Shown here one piece after another: positions 16,293-19,606 of a stretch of DNA of 19,606 bases. The stretch spans positions 1 to 19,606 of the forward strand of contig DASRIS010000060.1 in assembly GCA_035649895.1 (NCBI GenBank). Reading direction: 5' to 3'. How positions within the stretch are numbered: position 1 is the first letter of the stretch; every line of letters starts with the position of its first letter. This DNA is from DASSUC01 sp035649895 (GTDB taxonomy: Bacteria; Actinomycetota; Actinomycetes; Mycobacteriales; Micromonosporaceae). The position numbers and the translations under genes were made by a program. The notes beneath the pieces are model-generated. The model did not search any database. It had not been told where the DNA came from and saw only the letters and a list, made by a program, of their open reading frames with translations.

Positions 16293-17948
16293 GTGACTGA
16301 GCTCCCCGCAGCCGCGGCACTGGCTGAGCCCGTGGTGGTCACCGTGCCGGTCGTGACCACGCCGCCCGTTGTGGCGGTCACCGTCTACCCCGACCGGGCC
16401 CGGGTGACCCGGCGCGAGACGGTACGGCTGCCGGCCGGTGACCACACCGTCGTGGTGGAGCCGCTGCCGCTGACCATGCAGCCCGACTCGGTACGCGTCG
16501 GCGGGCGCGGGCCGGCCACCGTACTCGGTGTCGACGTGGCCCGCCGGCACCGCCCCCGTACCGCCGACCCTCGCGCGGCAGACCTGGAGCAGCAGCGGCG
16601 GAAGCTGGTCGCCCAGGTGGCCGAGCTGGACGACGCCGACGCGGTGGAGGCGCAGCGGGTCGGCTTCCTGCAGCGCCTGGCCAGCCGGGCCGGAAGCAGC
16701 TACGGGCGGGCCCTGGCCGCCGGCGACGCCGACGCCACCGCCGTTGCGGCGTTCACCGACGCGCTCGCCGAGCAGCTGGGCGCGGGGAAGGCCCGGCAGC
16801 GGGCGCTGGCCCGCCGCCGGGAGGAGCTCGGCGAGGAGCTGGCCGCCCTGGACCGGCGGCTGGCCGAGCTGGGCGCCGCCCGGGAGCCGGACCGGCTGGC
16901 CGCCACCATCGGCCTGAGCGTGGCGCAGGAGTCCGATATCGAGCTGGAGCTGTCCTACGTGGTCAGCAACGCGGGCTGGCAGTCCTCCTACGACCTGCGC
17001 CTGGACGAGGCGGCCGCGGACCGGCTCAGCCTGACCTGGTACGGGCTGGTGCGCCAGCAGACGGGTGAGGACTGGCCAGAGTGCGACCTGCGGCTGTCCA
17101 CCGCCCGGCCGTCCGGCGCGGTCACCGTGCCCGAGCTGGACCCGTGGTACCTGGACCGGGTACGCCCGATCGGCCCGCCACGGCCGATGCGCGCCCGGGC
17201 CGCCGGGGCGGCCGACATGATGTACGCACCGGCCGCGCTGCCCGCGCCGGGGGCTGTCGCCGCGCCGGCGATGGAGATGGCGGCGCCCCCACCCCCGGTC
17301 CGCGAGCAGGTGGCAACGGCCGAGCAGGGGCTCGCTGCGGCGACGTACCAGCCCGCGCGGCCGGTCGCGGTGCCCTCCGACGGCGGCGCGCACCGGGCGA
17401 CTGTGGCGGTCGCCGAAGTAGAGTCCACTGTGGACTACGTGACCGCACCGCTGCGGGCCGAGGAGGCGCACCTGCGCGCCACCGTGGTCAACACCTCCAC
17501 GCACACGCTGCCGCCCGGGCCGGCCGCGGTCTTCCACGGCGCGGACTTCGTCGGCAGCACCCGCCTGGACACCTGGGCGCCGGGCGAGGAGGTCGAGCTC
17601 GCGCTGGGCGTCGACGACCGGGTACGGGTCGAGCGCGAGCTGGTCCGCCGTACCGCCACCAAGGCCACGCTGAGCTCGACCCGGCGCCGCGACGTGGAGT
17701 ACAAGACGACCGTGGCCAACCACACGCCGCGCGCCGCCCGGGTCACCGTGCTCGACCAGCTGCCGGTCTCCCGCGACGACCAGATCACCGTCAAGGAGCT
17801 ACGGGCCGACCCGGCCCCGGCCGAGCGCACCGATCTCGGGGTCTACACCTGGCGGCTGGAGCTCGCGCCAGGCGAGTCCCGCGAGGTCCACCTGGGCTTC
17901 CGGGTCGAGGTGGCCAAGGGCGTGGAGCTGGCCGGCTGGCGCGAATGA
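16293..17948 (+). CDS. MuiA family protein (DUF4140/DUF4139)
   Basis: This 551-residue protein belongs to the family named after mucoidy inhibitor A. Residues of about 28-110 match the N-terminal domain (VTVYPDRARVTRRETVRLPA, then GDHTVVVEPLP). About 95-200 is a charged coiled coil (LEQQRRKLVAQVAELDDADA, RRREELGEELAALDRRLAEL). The C-terminal beta-rich domain starts near 205 with ELSYVVSNAGWQSSYDLRL and GEDWPECDLRLSTARP and ends with EYKTTVANHTPRAARVTVLD and LAPGESREVHLGFRVEV. A Pro/Ala/Met-rich insert lies at about 300-360. There is no signal peptide. The molecular function is not established; overexpression of the namesake suppresses mucoidy. GTG is chosen because it opens the conserved region and follows a -10-like box. 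No operon partner is visible. Confidence 0.9.
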   Translation: MTELPAAAALAEPVVVTVPVVTTPPVVAVTVYPDRARVTRRETVRLPAGDHTVVVEPLPLTMQPDSVRVGGRGPATVLGVDVARRHRPRTADPRAADLEQQRRKLVAQVAELDDADAVEAQRVGFLQRLASRAGSSYGRALAAGDADATAVAAFTDALAEQLGAGKARQRALARRREELGEELAALDRRLAELGAAREPDRLAATIGLSVAQESDIELELSYVVSNAGWQSSYDLRLDEAAADRLSLTWYGLVRQQTGEDWPECDLRLSTARPSGAVTVPELDPWYLDRVRPIGPPRPMRARAAGAADMMYAPAALPAPGAVAAPAMEMAAPPPPVREQVATAEQGLAAATYQPARPVAVPSDGGAHRATVAVAEVESTVDYVTAPLRAEEAHLRATVVNTSTHTLPPGPAAVFHGADFVGSTRLDTWAPGEEVELALGVDDRVRVERELVRRTATKATLSSTRRRDVEYKTTVANHTPRAARVTVLDQLPVSRDDQITVKELRADPAPAERTDLGVYTWRLELAPGESREVHLGFRVEVAKGVELAGWRE

Positions 17949-18374
17949 CCATCGCCCCAGCCCGGACGCGGCCTCAGCTGGGGTCGCGTGCACTGCGTCG
18001 ACCCGGTACCCACGCCAGCTCGCTCCTCGCCGTCCTTAACGTCGCCGTGAAGGAGCTTCATCGCCGTGTGCCGGTATCCAGCCGCGTCGCCTCACTACGG
18101 ACCAGGCTTCAATGCCTGGCAGTATCGGAGAGGTGGCTTCGACGTAGCACTCAGACTGGTTCGTCATCGAGATTCCACGAACCCCATGGCGCCCTCTCCC
18201 CACCGGCTCGATGAATGGTGGCGGAGCTAACATATTACGCGGCCTGTCGACCTCCCGCCGCCGGGCCGACCGGGCGCACGCCGCGCTACATGGCCGTCGC
18301 CCAGCGCGTGGTCAGGCCAGTGCCCAGCATCCATCTCCGGCCGTGACGGGGCCAAGTCGAGGACGGAGTAGACG
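17949..18374. other. Intergenic region with three inverted repeats
   Basis: No gene is convincing in these 426 bp. Besides the probable terminator, there is a compact hairpin CCAGGC-TTCAAT-GCCTGG (18102-18119) and a 7-bp inverted repeat GGTTCGT/ACGAACC (18158-18164 and 18177-18183, 12-nt loop). These could belong to a small RNA or to the 5' region of the next gene. I see no tRNA. GGAG at 18364-18367 is the likely ribosome binding site of the next gene. Confidence 0.45.
17955..17983 (+). terminator. Hairpin just after the MuiA-family gene
   Basis: CCCCAGC (17955-17961) and GCTGGGG (17977-17983) form a perfect 7-bp stem with a 15-nt loop, starting 7 nt after the TGA. It has no T-tract. Position and stability suggest a terminator. 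Confidence 0.45.
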
Positions 18375-19346
18375 ATGAATGACCAGCGGCTCGCGAAGCG
18401 GTCACGGCACAGCGGCCGACATTGGCTGTTCACCGCCATGGCCATTCCGCTGTCGCCGCTGATGTTCGGGGTCGCAGTCCAGCAGAACCAAGCATGGCAC
18501 GCCTGCGTTGCCCGTCACTCATTGCCAGTCGCGCCGACACAAGGCCCATGCGCGGCCAACTACTTCTGGCTAGGCCTGACGATGCTCGTGTTCTACGTGC
18601 TGGCCTTCGCGGCGACCATAACTGGCCTGGCGATCGGAGTCGTGGAGGGCCGCAGACGCCGACGGTTCGCCCACGGCCGCTGGACCAGCATGAGCGTCGT
18701 CGGACTCTGCGCGCCATGGGCGCTGCTGGCGTACGCACTCGGCTATGGCCTGGGCCGGCTGCTGCCCGCCCCGCGCTCTAGCCTGATAGAGCAGACGCGC
18801 CTGGGTGGCTGGCAGCAGGCAGTACAGCTCTACGCCACCCTGGCCAGCGGGCAGAAACCCCCGGCAGTATTCGCGCCGGATCTCATGATCGCCGACGCCG
18901 TCTACATGGATGTGCGGTTCAGCTACTCACGCTTCTACGCCATGGAAGTCACCTACGAGCCCGGCGTCAGCTTCGCCGTCGGCTCACCCGCCCTCGTGGC
19001 CAGCGCGGCGATCGGCAGCCTGATCGGGACAACTATCGGCTACGCGCGGGCCGCCAGCCTGTCCCGTCAACGATGGCGGGACCACCGCCTCGCTCGGGTC
19101 GTCGTCACCAGTACCGCCACGTGGTGCCAGGGGGGCGGTTGGTGGCTGTGCTTTGAACACGCTGCGGTCGAGCAATACATGCTCGACGCCAACCAGTCCT
19201 GCATCCTCACGTTCCGCGACACCGATCCCTTACGGCTGCACGGCCCTTCGGCCTGGTGCCATGCGGTGCTGTTCACGTATCTGCGCTACGGCGCAGGAGC
19301 CTTGCAGACTGCCCCATTCCTATATCCGCTCCGGCAGGCCGCGTAG
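18375..19346 (+). CDS. Hypothetical membrane protein with C-terminal soluble domain
   Basis: This 323-residue protein is not recognised. Probable membrane segments lie at about residues 17-36 (HWLFTAMAIPLSPLMFGVAV), 65-90 (LTMLVFYVLAFAATITGLAI), 104-127 (WALLAYALGYGLGRLL) and 198-220 (SPALVASAAIGSLIGTTIGY). The 70-residue loop between the third and fourth segments carries an LASGQKPPAVF stretch. The last 100 residues are soluble and distinctive: TATWCQGGGWWLCFEHAAVE, then WCHAVLFTYLRYG. The ATG is preceded by GGAG with about 7-nt spacing. The stop codon lies three bases from the predicted 3' end of a group II intron on the opposite strand, so the C-terminus may be native or slightly altered by that insertion. 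No partner genes are visible in the window. Confidence 0.75.
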   Translation: MNDQRLAKRSRHSGRHWLFTAMAIPLSPLMFGVAVQQNQAWHACVARHSLPVAPTQGPCAANYFWLGLTMLVFYVLAFAATITGLAIGVVEGRRRRRFAHGRWTSMSVVGLCAPWALLAYALGYGLGRLLPAPRSSLIEQTRLGGWQQAVQLYATLASGQKPPAVFAPDLMIADAVYMDVRFSYSRFYAMEVTYEPGVSFAVGSPALVASAAIGSLIGTTIGYARAASLSRQRWRDHRLARVVVTSTATWCQGGGWWLCFEHAAVEQYMLDANQSCILTFRDTDPLRLHGPSAWCHAVLFTYLRYGAGALQTAPFLYPLRQAA

Positions 19347-19348
19347 CG

Positions 19349-19421
19349 GTCGCGGTAGGGACCGCCCTCACGGGCGGCCCCCCGCACAGATCCCAGCGAG
19401 CGGAACTACCGCACTGGGCTC
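19349..19421 (-). ncRNA. Group II intron domains V and VI
   Basis: Domain V (19389-19421) starts with GAGCCC, including the catalytic AGC triad, and folds into a lower helix GAGCCCAGU/GCUGGGAUC with one G-A mismatch, a 2-nt bulge and an upper GCGG/CCGC helix. After the linker UGUGCG, domain VI pairs GGGGCCGCCC with GGGCGGUCCC (one G-U pair) around a GUGA tetraloop, a GNRA loop only in the minus-strand RNA. The unpaired A opposite 19356 lies 7 nt from the terminal AC and is the likely branch point for lariat formation. Confidence 0.85.
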
Positions 19422-19606
19422 CTGCCTCGGGTTCTGGCGTTGAAGCGCACGTCTGGGAATGGATGCTTCGCGCGGGCGGGTGGTAGCCATCGGTTGGCAA
19501 GGCGGCTCATCCGCTCCCAGTTCAGCCGGGTGCGCTGGCTTCGACGCCGGAGCGCTTTGTACCAGTGCCTCGTCGCCTGGGTGCGGAAGGCCGCCACCGC
19601 GTCGGT
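19406..19606 (-). CDS. ltrA: Group II intron reverse transcriptase/maturase, C-terminal fragment
   Basis: The frame is open from the right edge and ends at TAG (19406-19408), giving 66 residues. The sequence RHWYKALRRRSQRTRLNWER, followed by MSRL, NRWLPPAR and VRFNARTRGRSPVR, is the familiar C-terminal tail of bacterial group II intron maturases, downstream of the reverse transcriptase and maturase (X) domains, which lie outside the window. The stop codon falls inside domain V RNA, so protein and ribozyme sequences overlap. The protein helps the intron fold and copies it into DNA at new sites. It is partial here only because the window ends. Confidence 0.92.
   Translation of the reverse strand, partial: TDAVAAFRTQATRHWYKALRRRSQRTRLNWERMSRLANRWLPPARAKHPFPDVRFNARTRGRSPVR

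Larger units (their letters stand above)
19349..19606 (-). mobile_element. Group II intron, 3' part (continues beyond the right edge)
   Basis: The minus strand reads, in order, a maturase C-terminus, a domain V, a domain VI and an intron end in AC at about 19349. This is the standard order of a bacterial retroelement-type group II intron. The 5' part, most of the maturase and the 5' exon lie outside the window. The 3' exon junction falls three bases beyond the stop codon of the membrane-protein gene, in opposite orientation. Confidence 0.88.

Noticed and set aside
15840..17723. 627-codon minus-strand frame across the MuiA gene and the upstream gap
   Set aside because: It is antisense to a well-supported gene, has Arg/Gly/His/Pro-rich composition and no recognisable motif.
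18156..18230. tRNA-like sequence (GGTTCGTC...GAACC)
   Set aside because: No cloverleaf can be built: no matching acceptor stem or anticodon arm was found around it.
19358..19381. Intrinsic terminator of the membrane-protein gene
   Set aside because: The hairpin is better explained as group II intron domain VI on the minus strand: it follows domain V, has a GNRA loop and a branch-point A, and pairs better as minus-strand RNA. It could still act secondarily in termination.

Overview
The window is high-GC DNA with strong GC bias at third codon positions, frequent GTG starts, a lipoprotein-dependent sugar ABC importer without its own ATPase gene, and terminator-like hairpins lacking T-tracts. 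This fits a filamentous actinobacterium. Micromonosporaceae or a relative is my guess, by inference only.

Layout. (1) Positions 1-107 hold the 3' end of what looks like a transposase gene (+). (2) 89-6748 (-) is a giant secreted RHS/YD-repeat protein with a signal peptide, a SpvB-like region, five FG-GAP/VCBS calcium-type repeats, a long YD-repeat stretch and a canonical RHS core. Its variable C-terminal tip is short and overlaps the transposase end, so it has probably been cut or replaced by the insertion element. (3) 7090-11420 (-) is a carbohydrate-uptake operon: LacI-type regulator, lipoprotein binding protein, and MalF-like and MalG-like permeases, tightly spaced and with strong ribosome binding sites. 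(4) 11523-13589 (+) is a divergently transcribed glycogen-debranching-type glycosidase. The 102-bp divergent gap carries a 14-bp LacI-family palindrome centred on CG, overlapping the best -35 boxes on both strands, so regulator, importer and glycosidase probably form one regulon for an alpha-glucan or oligosaccharide. (5) 13860-15563 (+) is a secreted protein of an uncharacterised family, followed by a 19-bp tandem repeat and a perfect 14-bp hairpin terminator. (6) A roughly 730-bp gap to 16292 holds a candidate small secreted four-cysteine peptide. (7) 16293-17948 (+) is a MuiA-family protein with a possible leaderless promoter. (8) 18375-19346 (+) is an unrecognised membrane protein. (9) 19349-19606 (-) is the 3' end of a group II intron: the maturase C-terminus, domain V and domain VI with the branch-point A, ending three bases past the stop codon of the membrane-protein gene.

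The window is thus bounded by two different mobile elements, each touching the 3' end of a neighbouring gene. The central sugar regulon looks like ordinary chromosomal metabolism. The least explained parts are the RHS tip, the small cysteine-rich ORF at 15945, a remnant-like reading frame at 13595-13777, and the two hypothetical proteins.
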